DNA from: Fictibacillus phosphorivorans
Lineage (GTDB): Bacteria > Bacillota > Bacilli > Bacillales > Fictibacillaceae
Assembly: GCF_001619875.1 (NCBI RefSeq)
Contig: NZ_LRFC01000038.1
Coordinates: 310,001 to 374,000, forward strand
DNA: 64,000 nt
Direction: 5' to 3'
How positions within the stretch are numbered: position 1 is the first letter of the stretch; every line of letters starts with the position of its first letter. Both the position numbers and the translations under genes were made by a program. Shown piece after piece: positions 39,513 through 48,922 of this stretch. The notes under the pieces are model-generated. The model made no database searches, was not told the DNA's origin, and worked only from the letters and a program-made list of their open reading frames with translations.

Positions 39513-41111
39513 TTACAACACCTCATACCCTCGATTGGTTAAGAAATCCTGAAAATCATCATCACGAATCAGTTCATCAAACAACCCGACAGCCTCCATA
39601 AAGCGGCCTGAGTTGAATGAGTCTTCATTCATTTGCTGTTTCAACTTTTGAACTTCCTGCAGTTTTAGTTCCTCTACCAGCTCGAATGTAACTTTGCGGC
39701 CATCGCTTAAAATGCCTTTAGGGTGTCGGATCCATTGCCATACTTGGGCTCTTGAGATCTCTGCTGTTGCTGCATCTTCCATAAGGTGGTTGATCGGTGC
39801 AGCACCTTTTCCTCTAAGCCATGATGCAATGTATTGAATGCCGACACTGATGTTGACGCGCAAGCCTTCCTCAGTAATTTCGCCCTCTGGTACAGCCACT
39901 AAATCATCAGCCGTTACGACCACATCTTCACGCTTTCGGTCGATCTGGTTCGGCTCTGGCATGATGCGATCAAACACTTCCATCGCAACAGGTACAAGTC
40001 CAGGGTGAGCGACCCATGTTCCGTCATGTCCATCTGATGCCTCGCGCTCTTTGTCAGCACGTACTTTTTCAAAAGCAGCTGCGTTTGCCGCCTCATCATT
40101 TTTAATCGGAATCTGCGCTGCCATTCCGCCGATCGCTGGGGCGTTCCGTTTGTGACACGTCTTGATCGCTAAGAGAGAGTATGATCTCATGAATGGTACT
40201 GTCATCGTAACGAGCGACCGGTCAGGCAGAATGACGTGTGGCTGGTTACGGAATTTCTTAATATAGCTGAAGATATAATCCCAGCGTCCGCAGTTTACAC
40301 CTGCAGAGTGTTCACGCAGTTCAAATAAGATTTCATCCATTTCAAAAGCTGCGACGATTGTTTCGATTAGTACAGTTGCCTTGATTGTCCCTCTTGGAAT
40401 TCCTAGCTGCTCTTGCGCGTAGATGAATACATCGTTCCAAAGGCGCGCTTCTTTATGACTTTCCATTTTAGGAAGGTAAAAATAAGGACCAGAACCTTTT
40501 TCAATGAGTGTTTTCGCGTTGTGATAAAAATAAAGTCCAAAATCTACTAAACTCCCAGACATCACTTCGTTGTCGACAACAATATGTTTTTCTTCTAAAT
40601 GCCATCCGCGGGGACGTACGATCAGCGTTGCAATGTCTTTGTTCAATGTATATTTTTTGCCGTTCGGATTCTCAAAAGAGATAGTACCGTTAACGGCATC
40701 TTTCAGGTTGATCTGACCCTCTATCGTATTTTCCCAAGTAGGAGAGTTCGAATCTTCAAGGTCAGCCATAAACAGTTTGGCCCCTGAGTTAAGCGCGTTG
40801 ATCACCATTTTCCGGTCAACCGGCCCTGTGATTTCCACTCGGCGGTCTTGTAGATCTTGAGGAAGAGGCGAGATGGTCCAATCACCGTTTCGGATATGTT
40901 CAGTTTCAGGTAAGAAGGTGGGCATGATTCCTGAATCAATTTCTTTTTGCTTCACTTTACGCTGTTCTAAAAGTTCTTTTCGGGTGCTGTTGAATTGAAG
41001 GTGCAATGACTTTAGAAAAAGAATGGCACCTGGGGTTAATATCTTTTCATACGCTGGGGTGATATCGCCTAACACTTGAAGATTAGAGGTTTCAATGGTC
41101 ACTAATTCCAC
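39513..41111 (-). CDS. aceB: Malate synthase
   Basis: A 532-aa malate synthase A-type enzyme condensing glyoxylate with acetyl-CoA. It has [16 protein letters not shown] (metal-binding Asp/Glu and adenine contact), [12 protein letters not shown] (catalytic Arg), [20 protein letters not shown], and the C-terminal [19 protein letters not shown] with the catalytic base Asp. It is the first gene of the bypass operon. The leader carries AAACAGGTG, a sequence repeated near yhfH. Confidence 0.97.
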   Translation of the reverse strand: MELVTIETSNLQVLGDITPAYEKILTPGAILFLKSLHLQFNSTRKELLEQRKVKQKEIDSGIMPTFLPETEHIRNGDWTISPLPQDLQDRRVEITGPVDRKMVINALNSGAKLFMADLEDSNSPTWENTIEGQINLKDAVNGTISFENPNGKKYTLNKDIATLIVRPRGWHLEEKHIVVDNEVMSGSLVDFGLYFYHNAKTLIEKGSGPYFYLPKMESHKEARLWNDVFIYAQEQLGIPRGTIKATVLIETIVAAFEMDEILFELREHSAGVNCGRWDYIFSYIKKFRNQPHVILPDRSLVTMTVPFMRSYSLLAIKTCHKRNAPAIGGMAAQIPIKNDEAANAAAFEKVRADKEREASDGHDGTWVAHPGLVPVAMEVFDRIMPEPNQIDRKREDVVVTADDLVAVPEGEITEEGLRVNISVGIQYIASWLRGKGAAPINHLMEDAATAEISRAQVWQWIRHPKGILSDGRKVTFELVEELKLQEVQKLKQQMNEDSFNSGRFMEAVGLFDELIRDDDFQDFLTNRGYEVL

Positions 41112-41186
41112 AGTCCTTTCTGAATATGTTATTAAACAGGTGCTTATATTTGTTATTGTTGTATAACAGAAGAGGTAAAAAAATTT

Positions 41187-41318
41187 TTACCTCTCGTGTT
41201 TGCCCATACAGCGCTCACACTCGTAAAGGTATGATTCGTGCTGCTCCTCAATCACACATCCACATTCTGTACACGTTTTATCCGGTATGTTGCGGTGAAG
41301 CTCCAAGTAATTTTTCAT
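41187..41318 (-). CDS. yhfH: YhfH-like small zinc-ribbon protein (43 aa)
   Basis: The true start is ATG 41318, with AGGAGGAAC about 7 nt upstream on the minus strand; longer frames reach further back only as translated leader. The product has two Cys pairs (CTECGC and CERCMG) and the segment EEQHESY, the pattern of Bacillus YhfH, and should bind one zinc. Function unknown. It is transcribed from its own TTGCAA-17-TACAAT promoter and read towards aceB, only 75 nt before the aceB start, so read-through into the glyoxylate operon is possible. Confidence 0.75.
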   Translation of the reverse strand: MKNYLELHRNIPDKTCTECGCVIEEQHESYLYECERCMGKHER

Positions 41319-41708
41319 TTTTTGTTCCTCCTGTTTTGTTATTGTTTGATTATAATGCATTGTATTATAACAGTTTAAATATTGCAACACCTGTTTTATA
41401 ACATTTTTCGTTTTTTTGTAAAATTGAGTCATTTGTCCACCTGTTTTTCCTCGTTATATCAACGATTGTCCTAGTTTAAATTTTTTTTGGAAGCTGTTGT
41501 AATACAGAAAGGTTAAAACGGGTAACATTCTATATTCTTGCCACACTAATAGTTGAAAACCAGATCTAATAAATCATTTCATAAGGCAGAAGGGATGTAG
41601 CCAAATATTGTCGAACATAAGGTGAAAATAAAAAAGAACGGGGTGCATATTCGTATAAAGATATGTACTTTTTTTGGAACTAAATCGATGAAGGGAAGAG
41701 ACAGTTTA
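41319..41708. other. Divergent intergenic region between yhfH and the XRE-TPR gene
   Basis: It holds the yhfH promoter and two copies of CACCTGTTT at 41388 and 41438 (a third, inverted, at 41134 in the aceB leader), plus several TATAACA-like stretches. On the plus side an AAGGGAAG ribosome-binding site (about 41692) precedes ATG 41709. No gene is seen. Confidence 0.5.
41359..41387 (-). promoter_or_regulatory. yhfH promoter
   Basis: On the minus strand TTGCAA (41387-41382), 17 bp, TACAAT (41364-41359). One CACCTGTTT copy directly overlaps the upstream edge. Confidence 0.6.
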
Positions 41709-42953
41709 ATGGTTGAGGGGAAAATCATTAGCTTTTTTCGTGAAAAGAAACAGTTAACCCAGCGTGATATCGGTATGGGGATTTGTTCAAGTTCTCATGT
41801 GAGTAAGATTGAGAGAGGACTAACTGAGTATTCAACCGAAGTTGTAAAGCTTTTGGCAGATCGGCTGCAGGTAGATTTGGAAAGGGAAAAAGAAACCTAT
41901 TATACAATAAAGTCACTGCTACATCAGTGGATGGAAGCAATTTTGTTAAGACAGGAAAAGAAAGCTAAACAACTAAAACGCAAGTTAGAGGGATATGAAT
42001 TACTAGAACTGCCAGAATTCCAACGGACCTATATGCTTATCCATATACGCTACAGTATGCTTTTGGGAGAGTTTTCTGATGTTCCTCTGATTATGAAAGA
42101 GACAGAGAAAGAAGAGAATCTATCAGACTTAGACGTTCATTTATTGTTACATAATAAAGCCATTTGTTTATTATATTTTGATAGAGATTATGAGGGTGCA
42201 AAAGTTCTTCTAAGACAGATCGACGACTCTATGTATCCTTACCATGAATATTATTATCATCTCGCCCTTAGCCATTATTTTCTTGGTCAGCATATCTTAG
42301 CCTATAAATACGTCAGTAAAAGTCTAGATTACTTTATGAAAACACATAATTTCTCAAGAATCATAGATGCAGAAATGCTAATTCTAATCCAACTGGAGCA
42401 GGACAGCATGACTGAATATAAAGAAGACAAGTATCAGTCACTGCTGGAAATGAGTGAAACATACGGACTGCAAGAACAGCAATCGATCATTCTTCATAAC
42501 TATGCGTATCACCAGTTTGTAAATCAGCATTACCTAAAAGCAATGGACTTATATAGACGAGCAATGAGTCTGAAAGATCCTAACAGCAAAGAATATTTAG
42601 GATCATTAGAAGGATATATCCATGCTGCCTCAAAATCGTCCATTAATGCTCCAAAAAAATTACTAAAATGGGTAGAGGAGGGGTTGGAAAAAGCTAAGAA
42701 GCTTGGAGATGAGCGCAGTTTGCACTTGTTAACCCTTCATCAATTTAAAATTTTAAATCAACTAGATGATTATTATCAATATTTGGAATCAACTGCTTAT
42801 CCCTACTTTTCCATAAATAATATGAAGCCACAAAAAGAGTATTACCAAATACAGCTTTACCACTATTTTGTTAAGAACGGACAAATGGAAAAAGCCAACC
42901 TCTTGTCGCGTACATGCATAGAATCTATTGAACCTAAACATCAGTATGTTTAA
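41709..42953 (+). CDS. XRE-TPR regulator of the RRNPP type (NprR/PlcR-like)
   Basis: A 414-aa regulator. Residues of about 5-60 are a Cro/C1 HTH (GKIISFFREKKQLTQRDIGM, then SSSHVSKIERGLTEYSTEVV). The rest is all-helical with several TPR-like repeats (for example LDVHLLLHNKAICLLYFDRD and YAYHQFVNQHYLKAMDLYRR). This is the build of peptide-pheromone receptors NprR, PlcR and Rap. Such receptors normally have a small secreted peptide gene next door; none is convincing here. ATG 41709 has AAGGGAAG upstream. It is followed by a terminator and then a large protease gene, a typical quorum-sensing target. Confidence 0.82.
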   Translation: MVEGKIISFFREKKQLTQRDIGMGICSSSHVSKIERGLTEYSTEVVKLLADRLQVDLEREKETYYTIKSLLHQWMEAILLRQEKKAKQLKRKLEGYELLELPEFQRTYMLIHIRYSMLLGEFSDVPLIMKETEKEENLSDLDVHLLLHNKAICLLYFDRDYEGAKVLLRQIDDSMYPYHEYYYHLALSHYFLGQHILAYKYVSKSLDYFMKTHNFSRIIDAEMLILIQLEQDSMTEYKEDKYQSLLEMSETYGLQEQQSIILHNYAYHQFVNQHYLKAMDLYRRAMSLKDPNSKEYLGSLEGYIHAASKSSINAPKKLLKWVEEGLEKAKKLGDERSLHLLTLHQFKILNQLDDYYQYLESTAYPYFSINNMKPQKEYYQIQLYHYFVKNGQMEKANLLSRTCIESIEPKHQYV

Positions 42954-42988
42954 TAACCTTCCAACTTTTTGGGAGGTTATTTTTTTGG
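42952..42988 (+). terminator. Intrinsic terminator of the XRE-TPR gene
   Basis: AATAACCTTCC / GGGAGGTTATT with seven T. Confidence 0.9.
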
Positions 42989-43209
42989 TACAAAGAGTTG
43001 ATAAAAACCCAACAGAAAAAGAGAGAAATAATTCATAAGTCCTAAAAAAACAGCTCTCACAAGTCCAGTAGGACGAAAACAAAGCAAAAACCGGGACGAA
43101 TAGACAATAAAAACCCCGATAGTCAGTTAATAATTTTTGAGCTTACAATGAAGAAACAACAAAGACATAGCGTGGAAACTTTGAAACTATTACTACAGGG
43201 GGAAAAATA

Positions 43210-46200
43210 ATGAAGAAGAGCAGTATGTTAAAGCCTGTTGCACTTGCATTATCAACTGTCATACTAGCATCACCTATTTTAGGAAATGCAAGTACCCAAC
43301 CACCGGTAAATGTTTTAAATAATCAAGAAGAGGCTCTAAAACAGCTTATTGAATCAGAAGAGAATAATGTGTCTTCTGGCCAAGGTAAACATCAAATTAC
43401 ACTGATCACGGGAGATGTCGTGACCGTAACCGAAATTGGTGAAGGAAAAAGTGTCATTGATGTGAAGCCAGCAAACGGAATAGAAGATCGCACAAGAATC
43501 ATCACAGCAGATAATGAAACATATGTCATTCCAGAAGAAGCAATGCCTCTTGTTGCGGCAGATAAGATCGATCAAGACTTATTTAATATTACAGAATTAG
43601 TGAAGAACGGATACACCGATAAAGGAAGTACGGCTCTTCCGATGATTGTTCAGTATAAGGAGTCGAAGGTCCGTACTGCCTCAAGTGCAAACCTTCCTAA
43701 AGCGCCTGAGGGTTCAAGAAGGACAAAGGTTCTTGAAAGCATTCGAGCTGCTGCCGTGTCAGTAGATAAATCTCAGGCAAAAAAGCTATGGAATGCTGTA
43801 ACAGATCAAGTGGTTCAAGAAGACGCGAGTGAGAATGAACGTACAGAGGTTATATTGGACCAAGAAATTGAAAAGATTTGGCTAGACGGAAAAGTAGAAG
43901 CGAGTCTTGAACAAAGCGTTACCCAAGTGGGAGCTCCAACGGCATGGAATCTTGGTATTGATGGGACAGGAGTAAAGGTTGCTGTCTTGGATACAGGAAT
44001 TGACCCGAATCATCCGGACATAGCCGGTAAAATTAAGGATAGCAAGAGCTTTGTGCCAGGTGAGAATATCTTAGACTACAATTCTCACGGTACACATGTT
44101 GCTTCGACAGTACTTGGTACAGGTGCAGCTTCAAATGGAAAAAATAAGGGTGTTGCGCCAGGAGCTGAGTTGCTCGTAGGTAAAGTTTTAGCAAACAATG
44201 GATCTGGGTTAAATTCTTGGATTATCGACGGAATGGAATGGGCTGCTCAAAATGCCGATATCGTCAATATGAGTTTAGGAAGCCAACAGCCAAGCGATGG
44301 AACAGATCCCATGTCACAAGCCTTAAATAAAATTACAGAAGAAACGGGAACGCTGTTTGTTGTTGCGGCGGGTAATAACGGATCGGAAGGATCAATAGGG
44401 GCACCAGGTGCTGCAGATAAAGCACTTACCATTGGAGCAGTATCAAAAACAGATACAATCGCGTCGTTTACTTCAAAAGGACCTCGGATCGGAGACAGTG
44501 GATTAAAACCAGATATGTCTGCTCCGGGTGTTGGAATCATTGCAGCCCGTTCACAGTATTCAAGCGGTCAAGGAGCTTATAAATCACTGAACGGGACTTC
44601 AATGGCAACCCCTCACGTAGCAGGAGCTGCTGCCATTCTTAAGCAGAAGCATCCGAATTGGACAAAGGAAGACATAAAAGAAGCGCTTATGAGTAACACA
44701 AAAAAATTAAAATATGTGCCTTATGAAGTAGGAACTGGACGACTAGATATCCCTGCATCCTTAGGTGAGGTACGTGCTACAGGGTCCATATACTTCGGTT
44801 TTTTCGATTGGCCACATGAAGAGGAAGAAAGTGTTGAACGAACAATTACGTATACAAATGATGGTGATAAACCAATCACGTTAGATCTGACGGCTGAATT
44901 GCTGGATAAAAGCGGCAAACCTGCTCCAGCTGAGATCCTCCAGCTATCTGACAATCAAGTAACTATACCAGCGAAGGGGAAAGCTTCCATCAAGGTAGAA
45001 GCAGCGGTGAACCTGGTATCACCAGGAGCTACCCTCCAAGGACATATCTACGCTAAAGCGGATGGTAAACCAGTTGTTCACACTTCCATGAGCTTGGTTA
45101 AAGAAGGCGAGCTTTACTCGATGAAGATCCGTCCGATTGATCGTGATGGCTCACCAAACTTAGCGTATGTCACGCTTTACTCCCCTAAGCTCGGGCCGAA
45201 ATTTTATACAGTTAATGGAGAAAGAGAACTCCGTCTTCCTCCAGATACGTACACAGTTACTTCCTTAATGGATGTAGATACAAAGACAGATCAGTCTGGT
45301 GTAGCTTTTGTCGGAAATCCTGAAGTAAAGCTGACAAAGGACACGGTCATAGAACTCGATGCCCGAAAAGCGAATGAAGTCGTCGTCAAAGCACCTAGAG
45401 AAGCAGAGGATTCCTATCGAAGAATGGATTACACTCGTGTATTTAAGCAAGGTGGTGTTGGAGAACAATGGACACTCCCAGTGGTACACGATAAAGTATA
45501 CGCTGTTCCACTTGATGGCGTTGAGGAAGGTACATTTGAATTTTCAACCCGCTGGCGTTTAGTAAAACCAGTCCTTGATATGAGGTACCGTGATCAAGTG
45601 ATTGATGATCTTCCTCAAGGAGGCGTCACAAATCTTGAAGGGAACCACAATCTAAAAGTGGTGTACGCTAAAAAAGGAGCAGCTTCTGATTATGAAGGCC
45701 TAGATGTGAAAGGAAAAGCAGTAATCATAGAAAGAAGTGCAGAAGTAACCCCTAAAGAACGGGGGAAAGCTGCGATTGCAGCGGGTGTTAAATTACTTAT
45801 CGTAGTAAATGACACACCGCAGGAAATCAGGGAATCCTATCTGAATAGAGAGGAATACAGCAAAAATATTCCGCTTGCTGTCACAGCTGTTTCGGGTGTG
45901 GAAGGAAAAGAGTTAATTGCAGCAGCACAAAAAGGAAATTTTGTACTTCCGGTAAAAGGTACTCCATATTCACCTTATTCCTATGACCTCATTTCCGTTT
46001 ATCAGGATAAGATCCCGAATGAAACGTTGATATATGCACCAAAGGAAGAGGAATTATCGAAGGTAGATACTTCTTATCATTCAGATGACAAGAACGGAGA
46101 AGATGGAGAAGAGTGGCGCTATGATTTTCGTCCAACACGTACGGTTGATCACGTCATTGGATGGCATGCTTTAAAGTTTCCTCATAAACGGGAAGAATGG

Positions 46201-47001
46201 ATCTCTGCTCCAGAAGGAAGCAAATGGTATCAAAAGACCGGCTTGTACAAAGGTAAAACGTACTGGGAAATGAGGGACAAGCTTGTCGATTATGATCCGG
46301 GTGACCGTTTAGAACAGCATTGGTACAAATCTGTGGTACGTCCAACATTTGGGCCTGGTTTCTTTTATCCTTATCGCCAAGGAAACATTTTCTACTTAAA
46401 TGTTCCAAATTGGGGTGATGCTGATTCAGGACACGCAGGTTTTATGGATCCTGAACAGAATGAGAAAAAGTTAACACTCTATCAAGAAGATAAGTTTGTT
46501 GTGGAACAGAAAAGCCAGGCGTTGCTTTCTTATTTGTATAATCATCCAAAAGAACGAACACAATACCGCCTCGTGGGTGAAAGTTCTCGGGATGCAGAAG
46601 TCTTTAGAAGTTCTGTACGAACAAAAACGGAGTGGACGTTCTGGTCAGCATACGAAGGACCTGAGAAAACAACTGTACCCCTTCTAGAGCTAGGGTATGA
46701 TGTTAAGACTGACATCTATAATCGTGTTCAAGCAAGCAGTGCAACAGAGATTGCTTTGTCTGCAGAGCATATGGAAGACGCTGTAGGAGCTGGGAAGATC
46801 GAAGGAGCAACTCTAGAAGTTTCCTTTGACGAGGGTCAGACGTGGAAAGATGTTCCGCTTACAGCAGATGGAGACAAATGGAAAGGGATTATTAAAAATC
46901 CGAATGAACCAGGGGGCTCCGTTTCTCTTCGTGCAGCTGCATGGGATGATGCCGGAAATAAAATTAATCAAGACGTCATTAAAGCGTATATTTTAAAATA
47001 A
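43210..47001 (+). CDS. Large secreted subtilisin-family (S8) protease
   Basis: A 1263-aa secreted serine protease. It has a signal peptide (about 1-28), an N-terminal propeptide-like region (about 50-230), and the S8 catalytic domain (about 240-510) with Asp261 (VAVLDTGID), His293 (SHGTHVAS) and Ser464 (NGTSMATPHVA), plus oxyanion Asn in AAGNNGSEG. Long beta-rich C-terminal parts follow, one with a PA-like segment (GLDVKGKAVIIERSAEVTPK, near 835). No sorting or S-layer motif. The layout resembles large subtilases of Streptomyces and Bacillus. GGGGG precedes ATG 43210. Its position after an RRNPP-type regulator hints at density-dependent expression. Confidence 0.92.
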   Translation: MKKSSMLKPVALALSTVILASPILGNASTQPPVNVLNNQEEALKQLIESEENNVSSGQGKHQITLITGDVVTVTEIGEGKSVIDVKPANGIEDRTRIITADNETYVIPEEAMPLVAADKIDQDLFNITELVKNGYTDKGSTALPMIVQYKESKVRTASSANLPKAPEGSRRTKVLESIRAAAVSVDKSQAKKLWNAVTDQVVQEDASENERTEVILDQEIEKIWLDGKVEASLEQSVTQVGAPTAWNLGIDGTGVKVAVLDTGIDPNHPDIAGKIKDSKSFVPGENILDYNSHGTHVASTVLGTGAASNGKNKGVAPGAELLVGKVLANNGSGLNSWIIDGMEWAAQNADIVNMSLGSQQPSDGTDPMSQALNKITEETGTLFVVAAGNNGSEGSIGAPGAADKALTIGAVSKTDTIASFTSKGPRIGDSGLKPDMSAPGVGIIAARSQYSSGQGAYKSLNGTSMATPHVAGAAAILKQKHPNWTKEDIKEALMSNTKKLKYVPYEVGTGRLDIPASLGEVRATGSIYFGFFDWPHEEEESVERTITYTNDGDKPITLDLTAELLDKSGKPAPAEILQLSDNQVTIPAKGKASIKVEAAVNLVSPGATLQGHIYAKADGKPVVHTSMSLVKEGELYSMKIRPIDRDGSPNLAYVTLYSPKLGPKFYTVNGERELRLPPDTYTVTSLMDVDTKTDQSGVAFVGNPEVKLTKDTVIELDARKANEVVVKAPREAEDSYRRMDYTRVFKQGGVGEQWTLPVVHDKVYAVPLDGVEEGTFEFSTRWRLVKPVLDMRYRDQVIDDLPQGGVTNLEGNHNLKVVYAKKGAASDYEGLDVKGKAVIIERSAEVTPKERGKAAIAAGVKLLIVVNDTPQEIRESYLNREEYSKNIPLAVTAVSGVEGKELIAAAQKGNFVLPVKGTPYSPYSYDLISVYQDKIPNETLIYAPKEEELSKVDTSYHSDDKNGEDGEEWRYDFRPTRTVDHVIGWHALKFPHKREEWISAPEGSKWYQKTGLYKGKTYWEMRDKLVDYDPGDRLEQHWYKSVVRPTFGPGFFYPYRQGNIFYLNVPNWGDADSGHAGFMDPEQNEKKLTLYQEDKFVVEQKSQALLSYLYNHPKERTQYRLVGESSRDAEVFRSSVRTKTEWTFWSAYEGPEKTTVPLLELGYDVKTDIYNRVQASSATEIALSAEHMEDAVGAGKIEGATLEVSFDEGQTWKDVPLTADGDKWKGIIKNPNEPGGSVSLRAAAWDDAGNKINQDVIKAYILK

Positions 47002-47013
47002 TGATCCATTTGT

Positions 47014-47062
47014 AAACAAACCCCATTTCAACTTTGTTGGAAAGGGGTTTGTTTTTTGTTTA
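47014..47062 (+). terminator. Intrinsic terminator of the large protease gene
   Basis: AAACAAACCCC / GGGGTTTGTTT, perfect 11-bp stem, T tail. Confidence 0.93.
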
Positions 47063-47274
47063 TCTTTGTCATGTATTTGGCCAAAATGGAGAAAGGTGTA
47101 GTCATTTTAAATTATCGGAAGAAAGTATTGTATAAAAAATGGAACACTCTGGCATGATTCACCTCCCTATACTTTTCCTGTAATAAAATCAGGACAAAAG
47201 CCTAGTGTGAACATGGCGGAAGTAGGAAACATTATACCTAATACTAGAAAAAATAGGTTATAGGAGGGATGCAC

Positions 47275-47754
47275 ATGTTTGGTTTTGAAGATGTTTGGAA
47301 GTTTTTCTTTTCGTTCTTTCTCGTTCTACCGATCGTTACGTTTATACACGAAGCAGGTCATCTCTTTTTTGGAAAAATAACGGGTGGCAAAGTCCGTATC
47401 CATATAGGAACAGGAAACAGATTATTTAAAATCGGTCCTTGTAATATTCGGAAATTGTATTTTTGGGACGGTTGGTGTGAATATGAAAATCTGAAGAATC
47501 ATTCACGCAGACACCTTGTTCTAGTGTATTTAGGAGGGCCGTTGTTTACGATTTTAAGCATGTTGATCGTGAACATGCTGATTTACATGAAAGTCTTTGA
47601 ACCAGGTATCTTCACATACCAATTTGTGTACTTTTCCTTTTATTTCGCCTTTTTCTCGCTGATTCCGATTGAGCAAAACGGGTATCCGACAGATGGGAAA
47701 GCGGCTTGGGATGTTATTAAGAGAAAAACATTTGAAAATAACCCTCTTGGGTAA
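47275..47754 (+). CDS. M50-like (site-2 protease family) membrane protein
   Basis: A 159-aa membrane protein with the zinc-protease motif HEAGH in its first helix (VTFIHEAGHLFFGKITGGKV) and further helices (LVLVYLGGPLFTILSMLIVN, FSFYFAFFSLIPIEQNGYPT). The second-metal-ligand motif of S2P enzymes (NxxPxxxxDG) is approximated by L-I-P-I-E-Q-N-G-Y-P-T-D-G. It may cut within membranes or be a degenerate relative that does not. ATG 47275 is 7 nt after AGGAGG; the ATG at 47269 overlaps the SD. No partner gene. Confidence 0.75.
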   Translation: MFGFEDVWKFFFSFFLVLPIVTFIHEAGHLFFGKITGGKVRIHIGTGNRLFKIGPCNIRKLYFWDGWCEYENLKNHSRRHLVLVYLGGPLFTILSMLIVNMLIYMKVFEPGIFTYQFVYFSFYFAFFSLIPIEQNGYPTDGKAAWDVIKRKTFENNPLG

Positions 47755-47765
47755 TAGCGCAAACG

Positions 47766-47794
47766 GGCCTAGAATTAGAGGCTCTTTTTTTTGT
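47766..47794 (+). terminator. Intrinsic terminator of the M50-like gene
   Basis: GGGCCT / AGGCTC (one G-T pair) followed by about eight T. Confidence 0.7.
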
Positions 47795-47836
47795 CGGCAA
47801 ATCATGCCACTTAAAGCGGCATGATTTGCCGTTTTT
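47795..47836. promoter_or_regulatory. 14-bp perfect inverted repeat upstream of the sigma-54 promoter
   Basis: CGGCAAATCATGCC (47795-47808) and GGCATGATTTGCCG (47818-47831) are exact inverse complements with a 9-nt gap and a short T run. It could be a second terminator. It also lies about 80-115 bp before the predicted sigma-54 start, the usual place of an activator-binding site. Confidence 0.7.
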
Positions 47837-47883
47837 AGAAACACCTATCTTCTCGTTTTTGTGCAATCCTTCGTGTTATTCAC

Positions 47884-47900
47884 TTGGCATGATCCTTGCA
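47884..47900 (+). promoter_or_regulatory. Sigma-54 (-24/-12) promoter of the TAXI-TRAP operon
   Basis: TTGGCATGATCCTTGCA matches the sigma-54 consensus TGGCAC-N5-TTGCA, with the invariant GG (47886-47887) and GC (47898-47899) exactly 10 bp apart. The start would be near 47911. An NtrC-type activator with the sigma-54 contact motif is encoded in the same cluster. Confidence 0.85.
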
Positions 47901-47908
47901 TTATTATT

Positions 47909-47922
47909 TGTAAGCGATTACA
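47909..47922 (+). promoter_or_regulatory. cre site overlapping the TRAP operon start
   Basis: TGTAAGCGATTACA is a perfect match to TGWAANCGNTNWCA and fully symmetric around its centre. It sits on the predicted transcription start, so CcpA would block the operon when good sugars are available. Confidence 0.85.
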
Positions 47923-47938
47923 TAAGGAGGAGAGTTTT

Positions 47939-48922
47939 ATGATGAAAAAATGGTTATCGGGTGCAGCTGCCCTTGTCATAGCTGGAGGTATTTTAGCAGG
48001 GTGCTCTGATTCAGCAGAAAAAGCGGGTGGGGATTCAGGTAAAAAAGACGGAATGGAAACAAAGTTTGCTACCATTGCGACTGGTGGTGCATCAGGTCCT
48101 TATAACATCATTGCTACTTCGTTAGCAGAAATGTATTCAAAAGAATATGGTGTGAATTCCAAGACTCAAACTACTGGAGCTTCTGTAGAGAACATTAACT
48201 TAATGAAACAGGAAAAAGTTGAAATGGCTTTTGTTATGAGTGATGTATTAAGTGAAGCAGTTAATGGAGAAGGAAACTTTGACAGCAAAGTGGATAATGT
48301 GCAGCAGATCGCGTCATTATATCCAAACTTCGTTCAAGTGGTTACCTCAGAAAAATCAGGCATTAACACATTCGAAGATTTAAAAGGAAAACGGATTGCT
48401 GTAGGTGCACAAAACTCAGGGGTAGAAGTGAATGCGCGTAACTTACTAAATGGTCATGGCATTTCCTATGACGATATTAAAGTGGATTATCTTGGGTATG
48501 CAGAAGCCGCAGATGCTCTTAAGGCTGGGAAGCTGGATGCTGCGTTTTTAACGAGTGGGATTCCGAATGCATCGCTTATGGAACTTGGCCAGGGATTTGA
48601 TTTGAAGATCGTACCAATTGAAAAAGAAAAAATCGAAAAAATCGCCAAAGATCAACCATATTTCACATCCCAGGTCATCCCTGCAAACACTTATGGCAAC
48701 AAGGAAGATGTCCCAACTGCAGCGATCATGAACGCACTGGTCGTTCGTTCTGACTTAAGTGAAAACGATGTATATTTACTAACGAAAACCTTTTTTGAGA
48801 ATTTAGATGGTCTTGAGAATGCACATCAAGCTGCTAAAGATATATCAATAGAAAAAGCAGAAGAAGGGCTTATTGCTCCATTGCATCCTGGTGCTAAAAA
48901 ATATTATGAGGAACAAAAGTAA
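47939..48922 (+). CDS. TAXI family TRAP transporter substrate-binding lipoprotein
   Basis: A 327-aa extracytoplasmic binding protein feeding the TRAP permease. It has a lipobox (LAGC), then the TAXI pattern: FATIATGGASGPYNIIATSL, TTGASVENINLMKQEKVEMA, LKGKRIAVGAQNSGVEVNAR and AFLTSGIPNASLMELGQG. Typical TAXI ligands are C4/C5-dicarboxylates such as glutamate or 2-oxoglutarate; the exact substrate is unknown. ATG 47939 is after AAGGAGG (ATG 47942 possible). First gene of the operon, right after the sigma-54 promoter and cre. Confidence 0.92.
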   Translation: MMKKWLSGAAALVIAGGILAGCSDSAEKAGGDSGKKDGMETKFATIATGGASGPYNIIATSLAEMYSKEYGVNSKTQTTGASVENINLMKQEKVEMAFVMSDVLSEAVNGEGNFDSKVDNVQQIASLYPNFVQVVTSEKSGINTFEDLKGKRIAVGAQNSGVEVNARNLLNGHGISYDDIKVDYLGYAEAADALKAGKLDAAFLTSGIPNASLMELGQGFDLKIVPIEKEKIEKIAKDQPYFTSQVIPANTYGNKEDVPTAAIMNALVVRSDLSENDVYLLTKTFFENLDGLENAHQAAKDISIEKAEEGLIAPLHPGAKKYYEEQK

